DNA of 64,000 nt from positions 1-64,000 of the forward strand of contig CAYNKL010000001.1 of assembly GCA_964397775.1 (NCBI GenBank). The letters run 5' to 3'. Positions 34,846 through 43,778 of the stretch are shown piece after piece. A program made the translations under genes and the position numbers. The first letter of the stretch is position 1, and each line of letters opens with the position of its first letter. This DNA is from Allosediminivita sp964397775. GTDB taxonomy: Bacteria > Pseudomonadota > Alphaproteobacteria > Rhodobacterales > Rhodobacteraceae. The notes under the pieces are model-generated. The model saw only the letters and a program-made list of their open reading frames with translations. It was not told where the DNA came from and made no database searches.

Positions 34846-35619
34846 GTGATTTCCTTCGACTGCCACGCCCATGTCTACGAACGTGTTTGCGCGGTGCCCG
34901 GCGCACGTTACATGCCGGGGGCTCCTGCACCGCTGGAGACCTGGCTTCGGATGCAGTCCGACCACGGGTTGCATGGCGGGGTCATCGTTCAGGTCAGTTT
35001 TCTCGGCACGGACAATTCCCAGCTGCTGGATGCGCTGTCGACGCTCGATCGCGACCGGTTCGCCGGCATTGCCTGCGTCGCGCTGGATAGTCCGGGGTCG
35101 GTCATGCGCGACCTCGGAGAGGCGGGCGTCCGCGGGGTGCGCTGGAACCTCGTCTCGGGCGCTGCCCTGCCGGACCCGGCCGACAAGACGGTGCAGCGCT
35201 TTCTGGACCTCTTGCGGGCCCACGACATGCACGTCGAAGTGCAGCTCGAGAGCGCCCGCTGGGCCGATTACCTGCCCGCCCTGTCGCGCGCGCCGGTGCC
35301 GGTGGTCGTCGACCACATGGGCCTGCCGGCTTCGGAAGACGCGCAAAGCGAACCCTGGCTGAACGCGCTTGCGGCCTGCACGACCCGCGCGCCGTTTTTC
35401 GTCAAGCTGAGCGCGCCCTACCGTGGCGTCCCGGACGCCCGCGGCCATCTGGACCGATTGACGGCCCTCTTGCCCGCGGACCGTTTCGTCTGGGGCAGCG
35501 ACTGGCCGCACACGCGGTTCGAGCAGGTGGCCTCCTACGCCGGCCGGCTCGAAGACCTGTCTGCCCGGTTCGATGACCGGGAAGCGTCGAAAGTGTTGTA
35601 TGGCATTTCCTGCACCTGA
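34846..35619 (+). CDS. Amidohydrolase-2 family protein (TIM-barrel hydrolase)
   Basis: A 257-residue metal-dependent hydrolase of the group that includes 2-pyrone-4,6-dicarboxylate lactonase. Visible are FDCHAHVYE at the N-terminus, GVRGVRWNLVSG, VVVDHMGLP, FFVKLSAPYR and WGSDWPHTRF with the catalytic Asp. The start is GTG 34846 after a GAGGTG site. It would hydrolyse the lactone or acid imported by the divergent TTT transporter. Substrate unknown. Confidence 0.85.
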   Translation: MISFDCHAHVYERVCAVPGARYMPGAPAPLETWLRMQSDHGLHGGVIVQVSFLGTDNSQLLDALSTLDRDRFAGIACVALDSPGSVMRDLGEAGVRGVRWNLVSGAALPDPADKTVQRFLDLLRAHDMHVEVQLESARWADYLPALSRAPVPVVVDHMGLPASEDAQSEPWLNALAACTTRAPFFVKLSAPYRGVPDARGHLDRLTALLPADRFVWGSDWPHTRFEQVASYAGRLEDLSARFDDREASKVLYGISCT

Positions 35620-35730
35620 CTGGTTGGCCCCTTGTGTTGGGTAGGCCTTCCTCGCTGGGCTCAGGACCCCCTGACCAAGATTGCTCTGAGTGAGTCAGCT
35701 TTTGCTATGGGGAAGCTGAAGATGGTCGTC

Positions 35731-35905
35731 TCAGGACATGCCGTAGACCTCAGCTGCCTCTTCCGGACTGAGCAGGCCCTGCACGATCTCGCGCCGGAGC
35801 GCCTCGCGATCCCTATTCTGCGGATCGCCGTAGCCGCCGCCAGCCGTTTCGATGATGAGCCTGTCGCCGCCGCCTGTGCGCGCCTTCGCTCCCATCACCC
35901 GGATA
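35731..35905 (-). pseudogene. Hydantoinase B/oxoprolinase C-terminal remnant
   Basis: The last 55 or so codons of an HyuB-like subunit remain: GGGDRLIIETAGGGYGDPQN, then REIVQGLLSPEEAAEVYGMS and a stop. This is the usual C-terminus of N-methylhydantoinase B. The preceding 500 residues are absent and the frame upstream shows no homology. No hyuA is nearby. The rest of 35620-36167 holds only the TGTCCCG boxes. Confidence 0.7.
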
Positions 35906-35992
35906 GAACACCCAGTCAGACATCTGGCCCCTCCCCTTGTCTCCGCTGCCGAAACACGGCCCCATTGCAGCCCTTCCCAAAAGCTCCCCGCG

Positions 35993-36088
35993 CGGGACAT
36001 TCCTAATTTTCGGTAAACCTTGGAAGCTAACCCCTTGAAAGAACAGGGATCGAAAAATGTCCCGGCCCGGGACACCTGAAATGTCCCG
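35993..36088. promoter_or_regulatory. TGTCCCG box cluster upstream of the SorC regulator
   Basis: Four copies of TGTCCCG occur within 96 nt: minus at 35993-35999, plus at 36058-36064, minus at 36068-36074 and plus at 36082-36088. The middle two form the 17-bp palindrome TGTCCCGGCCCGGGACA. Most are preceded by AA or GAA. Position 80-170 nt before the SorC gene suggests its autoregulatory operator. Confidence 0.6.
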
Positions 36089-36167
36089 GCGGCCTTCTGT
36101 CCCCGAGATCGCTTGCAACCGGCCCCCCAGCCGATAAAGCTGGCGGCAGGAGGCCCTCGGAGATCCC

Positions 36168-37103
36168 ATGACCGAAAGCAGACTGGACGACGCGGCCCGC
36201 GCCGCCTGGCTGGCCTATATCGGCGGGCTGAAGCAGGACGAGATCGCCCGGATCATGGGCATCTCCCGCCAGTCCGCCCAGCGCCTCGTCTCGCAGGCCA
36301 TGGCGGCCGGGCTGGTCAAGGTCCGCATCGACCACCCCGTCGCCCGCTGCATGGATCTGGCCGCGCAGATCGAGGCCCGCTTCGGCCTCACCCTCTGCCG
36401 CGTCGTCCCCTCGCTGCAGTCGCCCGAGGCCTCGGGGCTCGCCGTCTCCCACGCCACCGGCGACCTGATCGAGGCCCACCTCTCGCGCGGCGAGCCCCTT
36501 GTCATCGGCCTCGGCACCGGCCGTACGCTGCGGGCCGCGGTCGAGCACATGCCCCACCTCGACGGCGGCGCCTGCAAGATCGTCTCTCTCACCGGCAACA
36601 TCTCTCCCGACGGCTCCACGGCCTTCTTCAACGTCCTTTTCACCATCGCCGACAAGGTCCGCGCCGCCACCTATCCCATGCCCCTGCCCGTCATCGCCGC
36701 CAGCGCCGCCGAGCGCGATGCCCTGCTCAACCAGAAGACCCTCGCCACCACCCGCGCGCTCTCGCTGCGGACCGACGTGCGCTTCATCGGCATCGGCCCC
36801 ATGGGCGACGCCGCCCCGCTCCTCGTCGACGGCTTCATCACGCAGCAGGACCTGGACCGTCTCCGGACCAAGGGCGCGGTCGGCGAAATCGTCGGCCACG
36901 TCTACGACGCCAACGGTGACTTCCTCGACGACGAGATCAACACCCGCGTCAGCAGCGTCGAGATGCCGAACGATCCTCCGGCGCAAACCATCGCGGCGGC
37001 CCACGGGCCCGGAAAGATCGCCGCGATTCAGGGGGCGCTGCGCGGCCGCCGGATCACCGGTCTCATCACGGACGAACGGACGGCCGAAGCGCTACTGCCC
37101 TGA
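36168..37103 (+). CDS. smoC: SorC-family (sugar-binding) transcriptional regulator
   Basis: A 311-residue SorC/DeoR-type regulator. The N-terminal HTH is AWLAYIGGLKQDEIARIMGI followed by SRQSAQRLVSQAMAAGLVKV; the rest is the sugar-phosphate isomerase-like sensor domain (LVIGLGTGRTLRAAVEHM, RFIGIGPMGD). It precedes the polyol transporter genes, as smoC does in Rhodobacter, and would respond to a polyol or its phosphate. Confidence 0.87.
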   Translation: MTESRLDDAARAAWLAYIGGLKQDEIARIMGISRQSAQRLVSQAMAAGLVKVRIDHPVARCMDLAAQIEARFGLTLCRVVPSLQSPEASGLAVSHATGDLIEAHLSRGEPLVIGLGTGRTLRAAVEHMPHLDGGACKIVSLTGNISPDGSTAFFNVLFTIADKVRAATYPMPLPVIAASAAERDALLNQKTLATTRALSLRTDVRFIGIGPMGDAAPLLVDGFITQQDLDRLRTKGAVGEIVGHVYDANGDFLDDEINTRVSSVEMPNDPPAQTIAAAHGPGKIAAIQGALRGRRITGLITDERTAEALLP

Positions 37104-37181
37104 GGTCGGAAAACCCCCTTATCCGTCAAATTGTTAGCCTCTCTCCGCCCCAGCGATGCTGCAGGGCAGAGACGAATTTGG

Positions 37182-37210
37182 TTGACCAGACCTGTCCAGT
37201 CGTGAGTAAT
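37182..37210 (+). promoter_or_regulatory. Candidate smoE promoter
   Basis: TTGACC at 37182-37187, a 17-nt spacer, then AGTAAT at 37205-37210, 40 nt before the smoE start. The spacer contains CTGTCCAG, close to the TGTCCCG boxes upstream of smoC, which would suit regulator overlap. The -10 match is only moderate. Confidence 0.4.
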
Positions 37211-37250
37211 TGCGCATGAGCTTGGCATTTGCTCAAACGGGAGGACTACA

Positions 37251-38567
37251 ATGCAACCGACTTTCCGCGCCCTGCTGGGCGCAACCGCGCTGACGGCCGT
37301 GGCCGCCGCCGCGCAGGCGCAGACCGTGACGATCGCCACCGTGAACAACGGCGACATGATCCGGATGCAGGGCCTGACCCAGGATTTCACCGAACAGCAT
37401 CCCGACATCGACCTCGAGTGGGTCACGCTCGAGGAAAACGTGCTGCGCCAGCGCGTCACCCAGGACATCGCCACCGGCGGCGGCCAGTTCGACGTCATGA
37501 CAATCGGCAACTACGAGGTGCCGATCTGGGCCAACCAGGGCTGGCTCACGCCGCTCGAGGACATGCCCGAGGGCTATGACGCCGACGACATCTTGCCCGC
37601 CATCGCGGGAGGCCTCTCCGTCGACGGCACGCTCTACGCCGCGCCCTTCTACGGCGAATCCGCCATGGTCATGTACCGCACGGACCTTGCCGAGGAAGCC
37701 GGCGTCGAGATCCCGGACCAGCCGACCTGGGCCGACATCAAGACCGCCGCCGAGGCGATGACCGACAAGGAAAACGAGATCTACGGCATCTGCCTGCGCG
37801 GCAAGGCCGGCTGGGGCGAGAACATGGCGCTCATCACCGCCATGTCGAACTCCTACGGCGCGCGCTGGTTCGACATGGACTGGCAGGCCCAGTTCGACAG
37901 CCCCGAGTGGGAAGCGACGCTCACCGACTACCTGGACCTGATGAACAACTACGGTCCTCCGGGCGCCTCCTCCAACGGCTTTAACGAGAACCTCTCGCTG
38001 TTCCAGCAGGGCAAGTGCGGCATGTGGATCGACGCCACCGTGGCAGCCTCTTTCGTCACCGACGAAGACGAATCCACCGTCGCCGACAGCGTCGGCTTCG
38101 CCCAGTTCCCCAACAAGGAAGGCGTCGACAACCGCGGCAACTGGCTGTGGTCCTGGAACCTCGCCATCCCGGCGTCGAGCGACGCGACCGAAGCCGCCAA
38201 GACCTTCGTGGCCTGGGCGACCTCCAAGGGCTACACCGAGCTCGTGGCCGAGGAAGAGGGCTGGGCCGCGGCACCTCCGGGAACCCGCACCTCGCTCTAT
38301 GAGAACGAGGACTACCAGGAGGCTGCGCCCTTCGCCGAGATGACGCTGAACCAGATCAACGCCGTCGACACCAAGAAGCCCTCGGTGCAGGAAATCCCCT
38401 ACACCGGCGCCCAGTTCGTCGCGATCCCCGAGTTCCAGGGCATCGGCACCGCCGTCGGCCAGCAGTTCTCGGCCGCCCTTGCGGGCCAGACCGACGCGGC
38501 AACCGCGCTGCAGAACGCACAGCGCGTCACTCAGCGCGAGATCGACCGGGCCGGCTACACCGATTGA
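37251..38567 (+). CDS. smoE: Polyol (sorbitol/mannitol) ABC transporter, binding protein
   Basis: A 438-residue family 1 extracellular binding protein. The signal peptide ends AQAQ near residue 24; the mature start TVTIATVNNGDMIRMQ and the motif APFYGESAMVMYRTDLAEEA fit SmoE. A GGGAGGA ribosome site precedes the ATG. First gene of smoEFGK-mtlK-HAD-kinase. Confidence 0.92.
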   Translation: MQPTFRALLGATALTAVAAAAQAQTVTIATVNNGDMIRMQGLTQDFTEQHPDIDLEWVTLEENVLRQRVTQDIATGGGQFDVMTIGNYEVPIWANQGWLTPLEDMPEGYDADDILPAIAGGLSVDGTLYAAPFYGESAMVMYRTDLAEEAGVEIPDQPTWADIKTAAEAMTDKENEIYGICLRGKAGWGENMALITAMSNSYGARWFDMDWQAQFDSPEWEATLTDYLDLMNNYGPPGASSNGFNENLSLFQQGKCGMWIDATVAASFVTDEDESTVADSVGFAQFPNKEGVDNRGNWLWSWNLAIPASSDATEAAKTFVAWATSKGYTELVAEEEGWAAAPPGTRTSLYENEDYQEAAPFAEMTLNQINAVDTKKPSVQEIPYTGAQFVAIPEFQGIGTAVGQQFSAALAGQTDAATALQNAQRVTQREIDRAGYTD

Positions 38568-38576
38568 TCCGCACGC

Positions 38577-38637
38577 GACGGGACGGCAACGCCGTCCCGT
38601 CCGATCAGCGCGGGGGATCGCCCCACCGGTCCCCCGC
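38577..38637 (+). repeat. Two tandem hairpins between smoE and smoF
   Basis: GACGGGACGGC (38577-38587) pairs perfectly with GCCGTCCCGTC (38591-38601) around a 3-nt loop, and GCGGGGGA (38610-38617) pairs with TCCCCCGC (38630-38637). No T-run follows. They probably stabilise smoE mRNA or attenuate read-through. Confidence 0.65.
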
Positions 38638-38673
38638 CATTTCCGATCCGACGACCAGACAAGGGGCCATCCC

Positions 38674-39546
38674 ATGGCGACCAAGGCCTCCCGCGCCGCC
38701 GCGCGGGCGATGATCTCACCTTCCGTGATCCTGCTGCTGGGATGGATGCTCATTCCCCTGCTGATGACGATCTATTTCTCCACGCTCCGCTACAACCTGC
38801 TGATGCCGGGCGATAATCCCTTCGTGGGATGGGAGAACTACGAGTACTTCATCACCGATCCCGCATTCGCCACGGCGATCTGGAACACGCTGCTGCTCGT
38901 GGGGGGCGTCCTGCTCATCACGGTGGTGGGCGGCATCCTGCTGGCGCTTCTGCTCGACTTGCCCATGTGGGGCCAGGGCGTGGTGCGGATCATGGTGATC
39001 GCGCCCTTTTTCGTCATGCCCACCGTCTCGGCACTCGTCTGGAAGAACATGTTCTTCAACCCGGTCAACGGCCTCTTCGGGCACATCGCCAAGGGGCTCG
39101 GCCTCACGCCCTTCGACTTTCTCAGCCAGGCGCCGCTCGCCTCGATCATCGGCATCGTCAGCTGGCAATGGCTCCCCTTCGCGACGCTCATCCTGCTGAC
39201 CGCGCTGCAGTCGCTTGACAGCGAACAGCTCGAGGCGGCCGAGATGGACGGCGCGGGCCCGGTCAACCGCTTCGTCTTCATCATGCTGCCGCACCTCGCG
39301 CGCGCCATCACCGTGGTGATCCTGATCCAGACCATCTTCCTGCTCTCGATCTTCGCCGAGATCTTCGTGACCACCAGCGGCGGCCCGGGCGATGCCTCGA
39401 CCAACCTGACCTACCTCATCTACCAGGAAAGCCTGCTCAGCTTCGACGTGGGCACCGGCAGCGCCGGCGGCGTGATCGCCATCATCCTCGCCAACATCGT
39501 CGCCATCTTCCTGATGCGCATGATCGGGAAGAACCTCGATGCCTGA
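38674..39546 (+). CDS. smoF: Polyol ABC transporter, permease 1
   Basis: A 290-residue MalF-type permease with six helices. The EAA loop reads EQLEAAEMDGAGPVNRFVFI, where the ATPase docks. The ATG at 38674 is chosen by the SmoF N-terminus (MATKASRAAARAMISPSVIL); the frame runs open upstream only across the hairpins. Confidence 0.9.
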   Translation: MATKASRAAARAMISPSVILLLGWMLIPLLMTIYFSTLRYNLLMPGDNPFVGWENYEYFITDPAFATAIWNTLLLVGGVLLITVVGGILLALLLDLPMWGQGVVRIMVIAPFFVMPTVSALVWKNMFFNPVNGLFGHIAKGLGLTPFDFLSQAPLASIIGIVSWQWLPFATLILLTALQSLDSEQLEAAEMDGAGPVNRFVFIMLPHLARAITVVILIQTIFLLSIFAEIFVTTSGGPGDASTNLTYLIYQESLLSFDVGTGSAGGVIAIILANIVAIFLMRMIGKNLDA

Positions 39547-39558
39547 TCCCGTCTGCCG

Positions 39559-39591
39559 CTTCTTCTTGGCCCAAATACTCCCGCCGGAGGC
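39559..39591. repeat. Roseobacter-type intergenic repeat
   Basis: The stretch reads CTTCTTCTTGGCCCAAATAC then TCCCGCCGGAGGC. It resembles a short repeat that I recall from between genes of many Rhodobacterales; the copy number in this genome cannot be checked here. It sits in the 96-nt smoF-smoG gap and contains a small CTCC/GGAG hairpin. Confidence 0.45.
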
Positions 39592-39642
39592 ACCCGCGGC
39601 CCGCAAGGCCCGCCCCCTCCCAGCAAAGCGAGACATCTGACC

Positions 39643-40473
39643 ATGGCCCGCGCCGTCACACCCCGCCGCAAGATGATCAACACCGCCGTCGCCTGGATCA
39701 TCGGCCTGCTGATCTTCTTCCCGATCCTCTGGATCGTGATCCTCTCCTTCAAGACCGAGGGCGACGCCATCCGGACGCCCCTGGGCGTGCTCACCTCGGG
39801 CTGGACGCTCGACAGCTACAGCGTCGTGCAGGAACGCTCCGACTACTTCCATCACTTCTGGAACTCGGTGATCCTCTCCGTGGGCTCCACAGTGCTCGGC
39901 CTCATCATCGCGGTGCCCTCGGCCTGGGCCATGGCCTTCGTGCCGGGCAAGCAGACCAAGAACGTGTTGATGTGGATGCTCTCGACCAAGATGCTGCCAC
40001 CGGTGGGGGTGCTGATGCCGATCTACCTGATCTGCCAGAGCCTCGGCCTGCTCGACACACGGATCGCGCTCACGCTGATCCTCATGATGATCAACCTGCC
40101 GATCATCATCTGGATGCTCTACACCTACTTCCGCGAGATCCCCGGCGACATCCTCGAAGCCGCGCGCATGGACGGCGCCGCCCTGAAGGAAGAGGTGCTC
40201 TTCGTGTTGCTGCCCATGGCCGTGCCCGGCATCGCCTCGACGCTGCTGCTCAACATCATCCTCGCCTGGAACGAGGCCTTCTGGACGCTGAACCTGACCG
40301 CCGCCAACTCCGCGCCGCTCACGGCCTTCATCGCCAGCTACTCCAGCCCCGAAGGGCTCTTCTACGCCAAGCTTTCGGCCGCCAGCACCATGGCCATCGC
40401 GCCGATCCTCATCATGGGCTGGTTCAGCCAGAAACAACTCGTCCGCGGCCTGACCTTCGGCGCGGTGAAGTAA
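39643..40473 (+). CDS. smoG: Polyol ABC transporter, permease 2
   Basis: A 276-residue MalG-type permease with six helices; the EAA loop reads GDILEAARMDGAALKEEVLF. It pairs with SmoF. The SmoK ATPase gene follows after 12 nt. Confidence 0.92.
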   Translation: MARAVTPRRKMINTAVAWIIGLLIFFPILWIVILSFKTEGDAIRTPLGVLTSGWTLDSYSVVQERSDYFHHFWNSVILSVGSTVLGLIIAVPSAWAMAFVPGKQTKNVLMWMLSTKMLPPVGVLMPIYLICQSLGLLDTRIALTLILMMINLPIIIWMLYTYFREIPGDILEAARMDGAALKEEVLFVLLPMAVPGIASTLLLNIILAWNEAFWTLNLTAANSAPLTAFIASYSSPEGLFYAKLSAASTMAIAPILIMGWFSQKQLVRGLTFGAVK

Positions 40474-40485
40474 GGAACACGACAC

Positions 40486-41487
40486 ATGGGACGCATCACG
40501 CTCGACAAGGTGACCAAGAGCTTCGGTGAGGTTCAGGTCATTCCGCCGCTGGACCTCACCATCGACGAGGGGGAATTCGTCGTCTTCGTCGGACCCTCCG
40601 GCTGCGGCAAGTCCACCCTCCTGCGCCTGATCGCCGGGCTCGAGGATACCACCAGCGGCCACATCCGCATCGACGGCGAGGACGCCACCGACCTGCCCCC
40701 GGCCAAGCGCCGGCTGGCGATGGTGTTCCAGAGCTACGCGCTCTACCCGCACATGACCGTGCGCAAGAACATCGCCTTTCCCATGCGCATGGCCAAGCTC
40801 GACAAGGCCGAGCAGGACCGCCGCGTGGAAGAGGCCGCCCGCGTGCTCAACCTCACCGACTACCTCGACCGGCGGCCGGGGCAGCTGTCGGGTGGCCAGC
40901 GCCAGCGCGTCGCCATCGGCCGCGCCATCGTCCGCGAACCAGCGGCCTTCCTCTTCGACGAACCGCTCTCGAACCTCGACGCGGCCCTGCGCGTCGGCAT
41001 GCGGCTTGAGATCTCGGAACTGCACGAGCGCCTCAAGACCACGATGATCTACGTCACCCACGACCAGGTCGAGGCGATGACCATGGCCGACAAGATCGTG
41101 GTGCTTCAGGCTGGCGAGATCGAGCAGGTGGGAAGCCCGCTCGACCTCTACCGCACCCCGCGCAACCGCTTCGTCGCGGGCTTCATCGGCTCACCCAAGA
41201 TGAACTTCATCGAGGGCAACGCCGCCCAGCAGCACGGCGCAGAGACCATCGGCATCCGCCCCGAGCACATCGACATCACCGAGACCGGCGAATGGAGCGG
41301 CACCGTGGGCGTCTCCGAACACCTTGGATCGGACACCTTCTTCCACGTCCACGACACCGGGCTCGCCGAGGTCATGACCGTCCGCGCATCGGGCGAAGTG
41401 GGCTACAAGCACGGCGACCGCATCCAGATGACGCCGCGCTCCGACATGCTGCACCGTTTCGACGCGTCGGGGCTGCGCATCGCGTGA
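40486..41487 (+). CDS. smoK: Polyol ABC transporter, ATPase (sn-glycerol-3-phosphate/MalK type)
   Basis: A 333-residue ATPase. Walker A GPSGCGKST begins at residue 36, signature LSGGQRQRVAIGRAIV and Walker B FLFDEPLSNLDA follow, then a C-terminal TOBE domain (IGIRPEHIDI). Length is normal for the MalK group. Confidence 0.92.
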   Translation: MGRITLDKVTKSFGEVQVIPPLDLTIDEGEFVVFVGPSGCGKSTLLRLIAGLEDTTSGHIRIDGEDATDLPPAKRRLAMVFQSYALYPHMTVRKNIAFPMRMAKLDKAEQDRRVEEAARVLNLTDYLDRRPGQLSGGQRQRVAIGRAIVREPAAFLFDEPLSNLDAALRVGMRLEISELHERLKTTMIYVTHDQVEAMTMADKIVVLQAGEIEQVGSPLDLYRTPRNRFVAGFIGSPKMNFIEGNAAQQHGAETIGIRPEHIDITETGEWSGTVGVSEHLGSDTFFHVHDTGLAEVMTVRASGEVGYKHGDRIQMTPRSDMLHRFDASGLRIA

Positions 41488-41543
41488 GCCCCGGACACAG
41501 GCACCGCTGAGGCAATCCCTCGCCCCGCCGGCAACCGGCGCCT

Positions 41544-41579
41544 CCCTCTCCCCTCGGGGGAGAGGGCCGGGGTGAGGGG
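41544..41579. repeat. CCCTCTCCCC hairpin repeat
   Basis: CCCTCTCCCC (41544-41553) and GGGGAGAGGG (41557-41566) form a perfect 10-bp stem with a 3-nt loop, followed by CCGGGGTGAGGG. This type of sequence is a widespread intergenic repeat in high-GC proteobacteria. It lies between smoK and mtlK and may partly terminate or stabilise the message. Confidence 0.6.
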
Positions 41580-41607
41580 GACGTCCACCGAACAGAAGGC
41601 ACGACCG

Positions 41608-43080
41608 ATGGCCATCAAGCTTTCACTCGACACCCTCGACCAGCTTCCCGAAGAGGTCGCGCGCCCGGTGTATCACCGCAGCGCCCTGAGCCCGGGGATC
41701 CTGCATTTCGGCGTCGGCAACTTCCACCGCGCCCACCAGGCCATGTACCTCGACCGGCTCATGAACAAGGGCGAGGCCTACGACTGGGCGCTTATCGGCG
41801 CCGGTGTCTTCGAGGGCGAGCGCAAGGGCCGCGAGGTCCTGCAGAAACAGGACTGGCTCACCACCCTGGTCGAGCAGGAATCCGACAGCAGCACGGCCCG
41901 CGTGCTCGGCAGCATGGTCGATTACGTCGAACCCGCCGATGCCGGGGCCATCGTCGCGCGCATGGCACAGCCCGACATCCGCATCGTCTCGCTCACCATC
42001 ACCGAGGGCGGCTATTTCCTCGACTCCGACGACAACTTCGACCCGACCCACCCGATGATCGTGGCCGACGCGCAGGAACCCGACGCCCCCGAGACGGTCT
42101 TCGGCATGATCCTGCGTGGCCTGCGGGCGCGTCGCGATGCTGGCCTCGCGCCCTTCACTGTCATGTGCTGCGACAACGTCCCTCACAACGGCGATGTCAC
42201 CCGCCGCACGCTGACCGGGCTCGCGGGCCTGTCGGACCCGGATTTTTCGGACTGGATCACCGAAAACGTCGCCTTTCCCAACGCCATGGTCGACCGCATC
42301 ACCCCCGCCACCAGCGACCGCGAACGCGCCATGCTGCGCGACGAGTTCGGCGTCGAGGACGGCTGGCCGGTCTTTTGCGAGGACTTCACCCAGTGGGTGC
42401 TCGAAGACAACTTCCCCCTCGGCCGCCCACCGCTCGAAGAGGCCGGCGCCCAGTTCGTGGACGACGTGACCCCCTTCGAGATCATGAAGCTGCGCATCCT
42501 CAACGGCGGCCACGCGACCATCGCCTATCCCGGCGGCCTGCTCGACATCCACTTCGTGCACGAGGCCATGGAACACCCGCTGATCCGCGCGTTCCTGCGC
42601 AAGCTCGAGGAATCCGAGATCATCCCGACCGTGCCGCCCGTGCCGGACACCGACACGTCGGAGTATTTCGATCTGATCGAACGCCGCTTCTCGAACCCCA
42701 AGATCGGCGATACCGTCCGCCGTCTCTGCCTCGACGGCTCCAACCGGCAGCCCAAGTTCATCGTCCCGGTGATCCGCGACGCCCTAAAGGCCGACAAGCC
42801 CGTCTCGGGGCTTGCCCTCGAAAGCGCGCTCTGGTGCCGCTACTGTGCCGGCACCAGCGACAGCGGCGCCGAGATCGCGCCCAACGACCCCAACTGGGAC
42901 ACCCTGCAGGAGGTCGCGCTGAAGGCGAAAGACAACCCGCAAGCCTGGCTCGATCAGAAGGCCATCTATGGCGCCCTCGGACAGGACCCGCGCTTCGCCG
43001 AACCCTTCGCCGCCTGGCTGGGCAAGCTCTGGGCCGACGGCACCGCCAAGACGCTGACAGACTACCTGGAGAGGGACTGA
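41608..43080 (+). CDS. mtlK: Mannitol 2-dehydrogenase (polyol long-chain dehydrogenase)
   Basis: A 490-residue NAD-dependent enzyme oxidising D-mannitol to D-fructose, and D-arabitol to xylulose in relatives. The PSLDR family marks are GVGNFHRAHQAMYLDRL at the N-terminus, KLRILNGGHATIAYPGG in the centre, and KFIVPVIRDAL with the catalytic Lys. ATG 41608 follows GAAGG. It is the only polyol dehydrogenase in the operon; the short-chain sorbitol dehydrogenase SmoS of Rhodobacter is absent here. Confidence 0.9.
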   Translation: MAIKLSLDTLDQLPEEVARPVYHRSALSPGILHFGVGNFHRAHQAMYLDRLMNKGEAYDWALIGAGVFEGERKGREVLQKQDWLTTLVEQESDSSTARVLGSMVDYVEPADAGAIVARMAQPDIRIVSLTITEGGYFLDSDDNFDPTHPMIVADAQEPDAPETVFGMILRGLRARRDAGLAPFTVMCCDNVPHNGDVTRRTLTGLAGLSDPDFSDWITENVAFPNAMVDRITPATSDRERAMLRDEFGVEDGWPVFCEDFTQWVLEDNFPLGRPPLEEAGAQFVDDVTPFEIMKLRILNGGHATIAYPGGLLDIHFVHEAMEHPLIRAFLRKLEESEIIPTVPPVPDTDTSEYFDLIERRFSNPKIGDTVRRLCLDGSNRQPKFIVPVIRDALKADKPVSGLALESALWCRYCAGTSDSGAEIAPNDPNWDTLQEVALKAKDNPQAWLDQKAIYGALGQDPRFAEPFAAWLGKLWADGTAKTLTDYLERD

Positions 43081-43084
43081 GGCC

Positions 43085-43774
43085 ATGACCGGCGCGCGGC
43101 CCATCGGCCTCGTGATCTTCGATTGCGACGGCGTGCTGGTCGACAGCGAACCGATCTCGCTTGCCGTGACACGCGACGTCCTGAGCGAGCGCGGCTGCCA
43201 TCTGACCGAGGAGGAGGGGTATGCCCACCTTCTCGGCCGGTCGCTCGGCACGATCGCCGCCTGGCTGCGCGAAGACCGGCAGGTCGAACTGACCGAGCAG
43301 GATCTCCTTGCGATGCGGGAACGCCTGCTGGCGCGCTTCCGCGCGGAACTTGCCCCGATCCCGCGTGTGGCCGAAACGGTCTCCGCCCTTCCCTGGCCCG
43401 TCTGCGTTGCCTCATCAAGCCAGCCCGAACGCATCGCCCGTTCGCTCGAGGTGACGGGCCTGCTGCCGCTCTTCGCGCCGCATCTCTTCAGCGCCACCAT
43501 GGTGCCCCGTGGCAAACCCGCGCCCGATCTCTTTCTCCACGCCGCAAGCCAAATGGGTGTCCCGCCCGAGCACTGCGTGGTCATCGAAGACAGCCCAGCC
43601 GGCATCCAGGCGGCGCGGGCCGCGGGCATGCGTGTCGTCGGCTTCCTAGGGGGCGCCCACGCCGGCCCCGCGGGCCTCAGAGAGGCGGTTGCAAATCTCG
43701 ATCCCATGGCCATGATCGCGGACATGGAGGAGTTACCCGCGCTTCTGCGTCGGGCCTCGGCCGGAACGGGGTAA
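43085..43774 (+). CDS. HAD-superfamily phosphatase (beta-phosphoglucomutase-like)
   Basis: A 229-residue HAD hydrolase. The nucleophile Asp is in LVIFDCDGVLVDSEP; motif II is CVASSSQPERI; motifs III/IV are RGKPAPDLFLHAA and VVIEDSPAGIQAARAAGM. It starts 4 nt after mtlK. It may dephosphorylate a sugar phosphate that leaks from the pathway; this is inference from context. Confidence 0.87.
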   Translation: MTGARPIGLVIFDCDGVLVDSEPISLAVTRDVLSERGCHLTEEEGYAHLLGRSLGTIAAWLREDRQVELTEQDLLAMRERLLARFRAELAPIPRVAETVSALPWPVCVASSSQPERIARSLEVTGLLPLFAPHLFSATMVPRGKPAPDLFLHAASQMGVPPEHCVVIEDSPAGIQAARAAGMRVVGFLGGAHAGPAGLREAVANLDPMAMIADMEELPALLRRASAGTG

Positions 43775-43778
43775 GCCA

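Noticed and set aside
38716..41061. 781-codon minus-strand frame
   Set aside because: Antisense shadow of smoFGK with low-complexity His/Asp/Glu composition and no domain.
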